Source: Bursaphelenchus xylophilus (lineage: Eukaryota > Nematoda > Chromadorea > Rhabditida > Aphelenchoididae). From it: DNA of 64,000 nt. The stretch's first letter is position 1, and each line of letters begins with the position of its first letter. Below the pieces are notes generated by a model. The model saw nothing but the letters and a program-made list of their open reading frames with translations. It was not told the DNA's origin and made no database searches. The stretch lies in NCBI GenBank assembly GCA_904066235.2, contig CAJFCV020000005.1:8675501-8739500 (forward strand). Direction: 5' to 3'. The translations under genes and the position numbers were made by a program. This document shows positions 55,298 through 64,000 of this stretch, piece by piece.

Positions 55298-57463
55298 TAA
55301 GTGACACGTTCACCGACCCGAATCTCCAATCACAATTTTAAATTTATTCTTATAAGATTTTAGGTTTTTTAGAAGCTCCCATTGCAAAATTTTTGACCAT
55401 GTCCTTGAAATTTCTAGTTACAAAAGAAATTTTCCACATTTCCCGGATTCGAAATTGGCTCCAGTTTAAATTCCATTCCCCGTTTATTCATTTTTATTTT
55501 TCCCTCCGAGTTCCGGCAAATTGAGCGAGACTTTCCGAGGGGAAAGGAAAAGGCGACATTCCACAGGAAGTTTTTTTGTAAAAGCTGAGTTAATTTTTTT
55601 TGTCAAAAGCGCGAACACTTCTTTTGATCGCTTCTGGAGTTCGAGACTTTTGAGATTCTTGGCGGAAGATCATTTTAATTTTTTTGTTTGGATTTTGAGG
55701 GTAAAAGCACCGATTTTTTACGATGAAATTCGGCGCAAACCATGACTAAATTTTCTAAGAAATCAAGATTTTTAGCTTGAGCTTTTCAAAACCATGAAGG
55801 TTTCAAGGTCAAAGCTTGCCAAAAAATCCTTTTTTGAACTGTTTGGCATGATTTTTTAACAAAATTTCAGTGAAAACTTGCTAATTTAAGTCTTAAAAGT
55901 TCTCCGTTCCTTTCTTTACATTTTTATTTTTTCATCGCAGCCAAGGTATGCTAAGACTGTTACACAAGGGTGGATGTCAAAATGACACTAGATGATCAGC
56001 AAAAAACGTCTTTGGCTATTCATTTACTTACTTTTTTTGAGATGTATTACTTGATGTATACATCAAACCTAATTAAAATTTAAAAAGTTACACATCTTTT
56101 ACTTGAAAACCTTCCTTCGCCAAAAAAAGGCGAATTTCGCAACTTTGAACCTAAAATTTTCGATGGTTCCTTCAAAGCGCGACCTATATACAAATCTTGT
56201 GTTTCTGTCTGCTTTATAAAAGCTTAATTTTTATTTTAACTTACAATAAAGTTATTTAAAGTCACCTAAAAATGAATGCAAGGTTTTTGGAATTTATAAA
56301 GTCTTATGGACAATAAAAATTTTGTTCCTTTGAAGCCAAATTTCTCTAAAATTCTCTCTTTTTTCATCACCGTACTCTACAGTTAGCTTATTTTCGTGTT
56401 TTCATTTTAAAAATGATTTTATTTCAAAATATGGTCTTTAGCGTATTGAGGATCCAGTTCTTCCCCGACCCGGATCTCCCAATCGGACACCCATTTGGGG
56501 TTGAGAAAGGTCCATTCTTTGAGTCGATTTTTTCGGACGACCCGGCCATTTGTGATCTAAAATGGCCTAACGCTAAGTGCATTCGCACTTATTTCGAAAG
56601 GTTTTCTGGGAGAATTAGGGTGTAAAATCGTGAAAATTTAATAAAGTCATCGTTTTTTGGGGCTTCCGAAAAGAACTTATGCCCACTTTGGTTCGATAGT
56701 TCTGAAAATTATGACAAATTGGGGCTTTTCTGTAGGGCATATAAATTTTTTAGCCTATGCTTTGCAGATACAACCGAGATTTTATCTCGAAAGTTGAAAA
56801 AAAATTGATTTTTTTTTTGAAATTTTAGGCTTGAATGCAAAATTTAAAGCAATTCGACAAAAAATGATGAAATTTTTCACGAAACAGTCAGCTGTTTTCC
56901 AGCTATTTAATTTAAATATTTTTTGCCAGCAAAGTGGTTTTTCGCTGATAAAATCAAACACCAAAGATTTTATTCAAACGGGGCCATTTGTTTCTTTTTT
57001 CGGCCATTTTTTTAAATGCGTGGGGCACTTTAAAACATGGTACTATCATAAAAACGCTCTGTTCCTTGACGAATAGCCTGCAGGAAGTTGGACTTTCTTA
57101 CGTTTTTCGCCCAAAACGGACCATTGTTTTAGATCTCCGGTCTGCTGAAAATTATAAACAGACTTGTTCCGTCATGGGTTTACATTACTTATGTCCCATG
57201 TACTATAAATATTATATTGTTTATTCGGCTGCTTTTTTGTTTGCAGAGCCATATAAATTAGCTATCTTGATTAGTAATCAACCAGGAAAGTGAGGGAAAA
57301 AATGTGATCGCGATGGAACGGGCAATTTTAATTACTTCTCGTTTTTCGAATCTTCATGTCATCATTTATAATATAACTCATTTTCCAGTTTACATACGGG
57401 TGTAAAATTGCCTCCACAGTACAACGAATCAACTTGGCAATCTCTGAATTCTTCGCAGAAGAA
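55298..57463. other. Gene-free stretch upstream of the WAP-domain gene
   Basis: Pieces near 55725-55790 and 56755-56795 (GCTTTGCAGATACAACCGAG) resemble the TWA family interior, indicating old fragments. Open frames at 56413-56625 and 56988-57293 have no family resemblance and no supporting splice structure. Confidence 0.4.
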
Positions 57464-58085
57464 ATGCTCAGCAGGTATATTGGCATACTTTTTGTGATTC
57501 TTGTTCTTCTCGACATTGCAATCGGCAAATCTCTTCCCTCTTCGAAACAGACAGCTAAACCGCACAAATTGGATGTGGAAATTCCAATTTATCATCGACC
57601 TGATGTCGCTGGTAAGTTATAGAGCCTTTATAGAGCATTTATTTTATAGTTTTTGAGAGTTTGGCAATGTTTCCCTGATCTTCAGGGATTTCGTGGTGGG
57701 ACCCAAATTGGTTTTTTTTCAATCCAGAAACTTGAAAATGCACTAGGATATCTTAAAATTCATAATAGTCAATCCTAGGCCAGGGTTCTCTCTTTTTTCA
57801 TTTTTTTGGGTCTTACCACGAAAACCCTGAAAGTCAGGGAAGCTCTCCCAAACACTTTGAAAATTAGAAATGATGCTATTCAATATTCCAGAGCGCCCTG
57901 CAAATTGCCCAAAAAGTCAGATGAGCGAGATTATCAAGGCATGCACGGACGAATGCAAAAAAGATTCGGAATGCCCGTCCCGCCGGAAGTGCTGTTGGAA
58001 TGGCTGTGCTCGACGTTGCACAAAGCCGCTGATCAAGGACCCCACCAATTATTTGAATTTGCCCTTGTTAACGAATGATGATTGA
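57464..58085 (+). CDS. Small secreted WAP-domain protein
   Basis: Exons 57464-57611 and 57892-58085 give 113 residues. The N-terminus is a clear signal peptide (YIGILFVILVLLDIAIG) followed by a Lys/Pro-containing propeptide-like stretch. The second exon encodes one whey-acidic-protein four-disulfide core: CPKSQMSEIIKACTDECKKD, then SECPSRRKCCWNGCARRC, with eight cysteines in the expected order. WAP domains often inhibit proteases or act in innate defence; the reactive loop does not reveal a target. The start is the first ATG in the open frame. The intron contains a 172-bp miniature element. Confidence 0.82.
57671..57842. mobile_element. Small inverted-repeat element in the WAP gene intron
   Basis: TTCCCTGATCTTCAGGGATT and TCGTGGTGGGACCC at the left are mirrored by GGGTCTTACCACGAAAACCC and TGAAAGTCAGGGAA at the right. 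It is about 172 bp and occupies most of the intron. A related GTGGTGGGACCCAAAAATTC occurs near 33098. Confidence 0.65.
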
Positions 58086-58956
58086 TAACGACTGAGATTT
58101 TCGACCGGTCGATTTTTAAGACTTTTTAAAAATTCGCCAACTAGTTCTTTCGTATTTTAGGAACGCCTTTTCCGCTATTTGGATGTTTGTTTGAGTCTTT
58201 CCGGTTGATTTTTAGCCTTTTTCCCAAATCGACCGGTCGATTTTTCTCTTTCGAAAAATTTTTTTTTTTGTAAAACTTCCGGTCGAAAATTGTGTTGCCA
58301 AATACTTTCTTACAAACCAAATTTAACTCGGTCTCTACGTGTCTTATTTATCCCGAAATTCAAAAAAATATGTCATACGACGGACTATTTGGGTGCTCTT
58401 TCAAGTCTAATATTTTTTATGTTTTACCTTACAATTTGAAATATAATACGTCCATTATTCTTTCAATATGAAACTTAGTAAAAATAATCGATATGAATTT
58501 GATGGTCGGCGTTTTTCGAAATTTAAATTTTAAATTTTGGTTTTTCCGCAATTTTTGGCATTCTGTTTCAAGTCGATTTTTTGGTCGGGGTGAATGGAAA
58601 TGGATTACAAACTTCAATCATTAGCTACAAGAGCAACAAAAACGCAATTTATTTCCAAATAATTGAAAAAAATCATCGAAATTCTTCTTATTTATCCTGA
58701 AATATGTATTTGAAATTTTTGTTGTGCAGCCTTTGATCCCCCAAATTTCATTTCCGATTTCCTCTAACTATAAATTGTTTATAACAATAACGAAAGTCGC
58801 GGAAGATAAACAATTGTCAGACGGACTCAAAAAACATCTTGGGCCCGGAGACGCGTGGCCAAAACAGATGACAAAAACATATTATTCGTCTGAAATCGCG
58901 GCTATTTAACGCAATGTAAAGAAAGTTTTGGCGTCAAAATAGTGAGGATATCGGTG
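58086..58956. other. Spacer with a possible isolated exon
   Basis: Near 58100-58280 the palindromic octamer GACCGGTC recurs twice amid TTTTT runs. At 58734-58909 an open segment after TTGTGCAG encodes KKHLGPGDAWPKQM before a stop and looks more coding-like than its surroundings, but I found no matching upstream exon. Between them nothing is recognisable. Confidence 0.3.
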
Positions 58957-61077
58957 ATGAGGCTTTTTGATTCAGTCACAATAGGGCTTTTGATCTCGTT
59001 GTTATGCGAATTTGTTAGTGGAACCACGGAATGCGAGGCGTGCGAGCAGCTGGTCATCAACAAGGTTGGAGAGAGGAAATGTGTGCGAAGAGCGCAATGT
59101 TGCGAACGTAAGTTGATGTTTTGAAAGTTGAAAGTTTTCTTGACAAAACAAGGCATAAAGTACCTTCATGAAACTTACGAAGTTCCACAAAAATTAATGC
59201 GTCATCATACATACAGGGAGTCTCAAAAAAATTAAAACTTTTTTATGGGTCCTGACGCAATGTGGTTAGGTTTTCTTTCACTTACTGGACATTTAAAACT
59301 GCTGAAAAGCTCCTTGCAGCATGTGATTACTTTGGACACAACGTGCTTTCTATACCGGGCAAATTAGCAATTAGGTTAAAAAACAGGTCCGAAATCGAGG
59401 TCCCTCTGTTTGACATTCAAAAAAAGAATGTAAATATTAGGTTGGCTAAAAAGTTCTTGAAATTTTTTACGATTTCTTCTTTGTGCCAAAACTTGTTCGC
59501 GGTTGACAAACAATAACTGCTATATCCATGCTAAGTAACTGTCACATAGTCCCTACAATACCAATGCTGACCGACGTCTTCAGCAGGCTTATCAAAGGAG
59601 TTAGGCTTAAAATCTTTTTTTGGAGTCACTTTTTGGATGTTCAAATGTATTAAAGTTTCTGCCCTGAAGACAGTGCGCCAGTTTATGGAACTGATGTCTG
59701 TTACAGTCGCCGATGCTCAAGCTGTAAAACCGTCGGGGAAGTGGATCCCATTCGAAATGTTTAGAAACTTTTTACTAACATCTTTGTGGCGCATGGCTTT
59801 CCGCGTCGTCCCGGTATCCCAAGCGGCGGTTTTCTTTTTGCCGGTTGCCGGCAGCTGGCCAAGGTAGCATGTATAAACACCCTTCGTAACTGTGTTACCA
59901 TTTAGTAATAACGGCAAGAGCGTAGGCCTATGACAATTCCAAGAGCGACTCAAAAATACCCTCCTGGAGATGGACCGTTGCTTGGATCTGAACTTCAGAA
60001 TCCTGCACGTCAAATCATTGGCTCTTGTTTACATGGTTATAATACAGGACATACTTCTCATTAACGAGCACTAGTTGGGCTACTGAGATATATGTTTGGC
60101 TAAAAGGCAGCAGTTTTCAGATGGACTCCCTGTTGAAAACCCGTCAAGCCCTAATGATAAATTTGGTGATATCTTCATATTGTGTGCAAAAGATGGAAAT
60201 GTTTTTGCGTCATACGATACACGTAAAGCTGCACTGTGTATTAATTCACACAAGCTTCAATAGCATTCCTTAACTATCTTCAAAATGGTCGCGCGGTCTT
60301 ACTATGAACTAAAGTCATAGCCGCCGTTAGTGAGCCTTTAGGACCAGTACACTACCGTGGCATTGTTAACGATGTTCAGGCCTTATACACTGTTTAGTTG
60401 GGCTATAGAACCGGTGGGTATCAGACCTCTTTAAGCGCTCTAGAAGAAACCACCTCAAAATATGATCTTTTTCAACATGCCGTTATAAAACCCTGGCAAA
60501 GGCTGTGACCTGGTTGCCTCTCTACTTGACAGTACTCAAGCTCTACTACAAGTTATATATTGCTGTTCTTGCTAAACTGTCCCAAAAAGACCGTGGTGAT
60601 ACAGAGAATAAAATTTCAAAAACTTATTAGCCAACCTAATAAACCAATGTGGATATGAAATTAAAAGGTCTAATAGAGAAAACCACGTAGAATTTTATAG
60701 TTTTAAAATAATTTTGCTGCACTTAAAAATTTTTGCGTCAGGACACAATGAAAAAAGCTTCCATTTTCTGCCGCACCCTTACAGACCCCATACTTGTGGC
60801 GCCCTTAAACTCCCTCATTTCAGACCACGGAGTCCAACTGACCTGTCTGATCAACCCCTGTTTCAACTTCAACAACGCCTGTCCCCGCGCTAAGCATTGC
60901 GTTGCAGCCTACTGCGAAAAAATCGGCTGTACGGCCTTCTACTACGACAGCTTTTACAATCCAATCTCCAACGATGAGTGTGAGGTGAAGGTGCTGAAAA
61001 TTGGGGATATCGAGTTTGACGGGTTCATCGGAAGAGCCAAACGATTTGTCAGGAATCTCATTGATCCTTCGCTCTAG
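58957..61077 (+). CDS. Small secreted cysteine-rich protein with a transposon-filled intron
   Basis: Exons 58957-59107 and 60824-61077 join in phase to 134 residues. A signal peptide (VTIGLLISLLCEFVSG) precedes TTECEACEQLV and RKCVRRAQCCE, and the second exon has LTCLINPCFNFNNACPRAKH, then CVAAYCEKIGCTAFYYD and a later DEC. The even spread of cysteines indicates a disulfide-rich extracellular protein. I do not recognise the family with confidence. The 1716-nt intron consists mainly of a Tc1-like copy interrupted by a mariner-type element; the right end of that copy lies only 44 bp from the exon 2 boundary. An AATAAA occurs near 61120. Confidence 0.7.
59214..60779. mobile_element. Truncated Tc1-like copy interrupted by a mariner-type element
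   Basis: The left end CAGGGAGTCTCAAAAAAATT and the right end TTCTGCCGCACCCT are flanked by TA. Blocks ACGTGCTTTCTATACCGGGC and AAATCGAGGTCCCTCTGTTT match 13055-13135 in the copy at 12055-13295. Only one end region of that copy is represented, so an internal deletion preceded the insertion of the mariner-type element at 59437. Confidence 0.75.
59437..60639. mobile_element. mariner-type element, decayed, 1203 bp
   Basis: Ends TTAGGTTGGCTAAAAAGTTC and AACTTATTAGCCAACCTAA are inverted, with TA outside both (59435-59436, 60640-60641). Size and ends fit mariner. A plus-strand fragment with PSGKWIPFEMFRN resembles the KWVPHEL region of mariner transposases; the rest is broken by stops and shifts. 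The uninterrupted relative at about 13150-13160 shows the empty target (GTTAATAAACC). Confidence 0.75.
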
Positions 61078-62371
61078 GTGTGGACATATGTGTATATATA
61101 TTACTATTAATTGACACAATAAAAGGTTCTCAAAGTAAACTAAATAACACGGCCTTGCAATTTTTGATATTGTAGTTAAAAAGTTTACTTTCTTAACTTT
61201 TATAAAATTTTTTTATCATCTTTATACATACATAATTACAGTTGAACCACTCAAAACACAAATTACAGTAGCCTGCTCCTTTGATCCTTTTCATTTCTAG
61301 ACAGCTTTCAATTCCAATTTAGACAGTCATTTATCCTAATTTTGATTTACAAATCACCCACGGTCCCATTTGTCTCCCCAACTACGCCACGTGTAACCGG
61401 GATACGCAGCTGTATTAATATTTGAAGCGATTTCCGCCTCTTCAGAATCCCAAAAAGACCAACGAAATTTTGGGAAAAGGCAAAGACGAACCAAACATTT
61501 GAACCTCATTTTGGACTTTCGATGGGAAGACACGTGGGCTGCTCTATGGGGATTTTTGTAGGATTTATGGGAAGATCAAATTGCACACGTGACAAAAAGA
61601 TCCTTGGAATTTTTCGCGGCCCCGAGTTCTTCCCAGACCGTTGTAGGCGAACTCTCCCCCAATCCGAATCTCCCGCTTTTTCAACTCTCCCCCAAAAAGG
61701 ACCGAACTCTCCCCTTTTTTTCACCAAAAAATCCGAACTCTCCCTTGTTTTGAACACTCCCCCATTGTAAAAATTGAAAAAAATTAGGTGTGACATGTTA
61801 TACAATGAAAATTTTTTCTCAATTTGAAAAAAAAACTTTTGATCGTATAACATGTCACACCCAATTTTTCTCAATTTGCAAAAATTTTCCATCGACCGCG
61901 GCATTGTACGTTAAATTGAAGGTCGTGAAAATGGAAATCGCGTGCGAAAAAACGAAGTTGCACTGTGAAAGATCACTTTTTCGGGCGGATGTATTGCGAC
62001 ATATAAATTTTTGCGCCTTTTCCATCTTGTCAAAAAATAAATTTCTTGAATGCAAAGTTGGTAAAGATATGACAAAAATCGTTGTACACTCTGGTATACA
62101 TATTCGTTTTGTCCGTTGTATACCCTCTTGTTGGTAAACAGTTGAATTTCTTGGCTCTCCCTGCAACGCAAGAGCTCAAATTTTTAAGGAAATGATATGC
62201 AGTCCAGACGGACCAAGTGTGCTTAACTAATTGTGAGAGAAAATTTGAGCGTGCTACCCCAAAACCAACTCATGTCATCGCGGTTTACTATGAAGTGAAT
62301 CCTGCGCTTTTATTTGTTTTCTAGCAATTGCAAGTCGTTTTTTTCGTTTCAGTCAGACTTGACTACCTTGG
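61078..62371. other. Spacer before the last small gene
   Basis: It contains the third C-rich repeat cluster (61640-61860) and further decayed repeat pieces to about 62270, including GTTGCACTGTGAAAGATCAC, like interiors of the TA-flanked elements. No gene was recognised. Confidence 0.4.
61640..61865. repeat. ACTCTCCCCC / GTGACATGTTATACGAT repeat, third cluster
   Basis: C-rich units (GAACTCTCCCCC, TCAACTCTCCCCC) are followed by GTGTGACATGTTATACAATG and then the inverse GATCGTATAACATGTCACAC, so here the 17-mer is present in both orientations. Confidence 0.7.
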
Positions 62372-62780
62372 ATGATATCAATGGGTGACATAGGGCGACT
62401 GCGACAAAATGTAAACGTCAACAAGAATGCGTACGGCGGGAAAGTGTGTGTGGTGTACAGTGAAAGCCTGGATTTCGAAAATGTAAGTTGAAATTTCTTT
62501 ATAAACTAGGCTTTTCCATTTTATTTCAAGTTTTTCTACTCATTATTTGCAGGAAGGCCCGCAAAAAGCAAAAACAATCTTCAAACCAAATGACAAAGTG
62601 ATCACAGAGCAGCCCGTCAATCGATATTGGGACAATATATTGGTTCCTAATGGCAAAAACAAAAAAGTAAAAGATCCGGCGAACGGAGGGAAGGATCCAC
62701 ACAAGGAATTTGTGGAAAAGGCGGTAGCGGACGAGAAACCGGATCTAAGCGAGGACAGAGGTTACTATTGCTGTACATAG
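62372..62780 (+). CDS. Orphan 112-residue protein with C-terminal CC motif
   Basis: Exons 62372-62482 and 62553-62780 close in phase. An acceptor-like TTTCAG lies 20 bp before the ATG, and an in-frame stop separates them, which fixes the start at 62372 or the in-frame ATG at 62381. The protein is hydrophilic and basic (KKVKDPANGGKDPHKEF), has no signal peptide or membrane segment, and ends in DRGYYCCT. A terminal cysteine pair can be lipid-modified in some membrane-associated proteins, but the exact motif is not a standard prenylation box. I do not recognise the family. AATAAA follows the stop by a few bases. Confidence 0.6.
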
Positions 62781-64000
62781 AATTGAATAAAAGGATACGA
62801 AAAAAGCAGGGACGACGTCAAACTGAGATAAGCTAAAACGGTCCGGTGAACGGATTAGCCATTTGCCAAAAAAAGGTGCGAAAAAGCTTTTTGTCGGAGA
62901 AGAAATGGGGAATTTTTAAAACACGATTTCTGACTCACTGAATCAGCCGTGTGCAAGGCCGGGACATAGGAAATTTTCGATTTTGAGATTTACAGCTGGA
63001 TATGACCGAACCCATCATATAAGTGTGCTACTGAAGCCTTTTGCCCTAATTCTCCCGTTAACCTAGTTTTATTTACAATTTAAGCAATTTACAGTAACGT
63101 CAAATAACTCAAAATTGAGAAGATACAGAGCCGTAAAACTGTTACCATGTATGTTTTTGGGCACTGGGAATCCAACGGAGGTGGTTTTGGGTCGAAAGGA
63201 TTACTGTAACATAGCAAACTTGCGCTTCGGTCGCATAAAATCGGCCGTAAAAAAGTTGTTTCTGAAAACCCACAGCTGAATTTTTGATATGTTGATCAGC
63301 ATAAAATTCTGCCCTAGAAACATTAAAAAAAAGTCCAAAAATGCGGGGGGCTATTTTCGTGGTATAGTGGATTTTGACAAAATCTACCAATCTGACGGCC
63401 CGAGTTCGAGTCCGGGTGGACGCAAATCGCTTAGAATTGGTCGGGAATGACTTTAAAGGCGCGGATATAGAAGATTGAGTTTATTTCAGGCGAGTTTGAT
63501 AAGATTCTGGCAGTTTTCACATTTTTTGGTGGAAAAAAGGCGAAAATACAACTTTTTGACAAATCGTATTTTATACGGCTGTTTTGCGTTCATGACAGAA
63601 TAAGAACTTATATGTAGTGTTTTTAAGGTGTTTCCAACAAGTAGAAACCATTTTCTGAGTATTTAGATATTACACTAGGTACCTGTTAATTTTGCCTCTT
63701 TCAGGCATCTGTAGTAACAAAATTTGGCTAATGACAACGTAATTCACTGTTTTACGACCATATTTCACATGTTTTTCAGAAAATGGTTCATCATCGAAGT
63801 GATTTCGCTTTATAGAAAAATCGATGAAATGCGTAGAAAATTTCATTTTCAAACTAGATTTCTTGTAGTTACCCGTCAAATAATTTAAATTTTATGCCAG
63901 TTATAACTTTTGCAGACAATTTGTCAAGTCAGAGCGAAAAAAATTACAACCTGGAAGGTCCATGCACTGCTTGCTTATCAGATGTCAAGTACAATATTAA
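62781..64000. other. Right-edge stretch without a recognised gene
   Basis: Apart from the tRNA-like sequence near 63350-63425, I see no exon chain. The edge may cut a further element or gene. Confidence 0.35.
63350..63425 (+). pseudogene. tRNA-like sequence
   Basis: TCGTGGTATAGTGGATTTTG contains a good box A and GAGTTCGAGTCCGGG a good box B, about 35 bases apart, followed by GTGGACGCA. The acceptor stem halves do not pair, so it is probably a tRNA pseudogene or SINE head, though the T-arm is nearly intact. Confidence 0.5.

Overview
The window is nuclear DNA of a nematode. It is AT-rich, with many short introns closed by TTTTCAG or TTTTAG. It carries nematode-typical families: srsx-type chemoreceptor, DUF229, secreted lipid-binding protein and juvenile-hormone-epoxide-hydrolase-like enzymes. 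Several start codons sit a few bases after a splice-acceptor-like sequence, as expected for spliced-leader trans-splicing. I cannot fix the species or clade. I rebuilt exon chains by hand so that splice phases close and the totals divide by three. They are models, not transcript-supported structures.

Layout. 1-1643 (+): 3' part of a DUF229 gene. 1782-3882 (-): srsx-like 7TM receptor. 4.1-10.7 kb: gene-free block of foldback and miniature elements. 10997-16203 and 17462-19888 (+): tandem pair of microsomal-type epoxide hydrolases with matching exon structure. They are followed closely by NOP16 (20097-20904) and the Elongator subunit ELP5 (21147-22173). 23244-24527 (+): histone H1. 25181-27366 (+): CPEB-type RNA-binding protein. 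28401-38311 (-): three genes in a row, a PiT/SLC20 phosphate transporter, TOM20, and the ribonucleotide reductase large subunit. 39525-44769 (+): a complete DUF229 gene, related to the one at the left edge. 46202-48845 (+): SLC22-like MFS transporter. 49000-49713 (+): secreted lipid-binding protein. 49.7-57.4 kb: gene-poor and repeat-rich. 57464-62780 (+): three small genes, a WAP-domain secreted protein, a cysteine-rich secreted protein and an orphan 112-residue protein.

The coding content is ordinary housekeeping plus small secreted proteins. I did not find an undescribed multigene system. The striking layer is the repeats. (1) A family of about 450 bp miniature elements has CARGGGAAGTA-type ends and 3-bp TWA target duplications, with at least four intact copies. 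(2) Two neighbouring elements with related ends and the same target preference each enclose a tRNA-like box A/box B sequence. (3) TA-flanked Tc1-type miniature elements, one with an empty site preserved in the opposite arm of a 2.3-kb foldback. (4) Three Tc1-like copies: one inserted inside a TWA element, one itself interrupted by a mariner-type element. (5) A GGCTCC-rich hAT-type element with a perfect 8-bp target duplication. Many of these lie inside introns, and most of the length difference between the two epoxide hydrolase genes comes from them.
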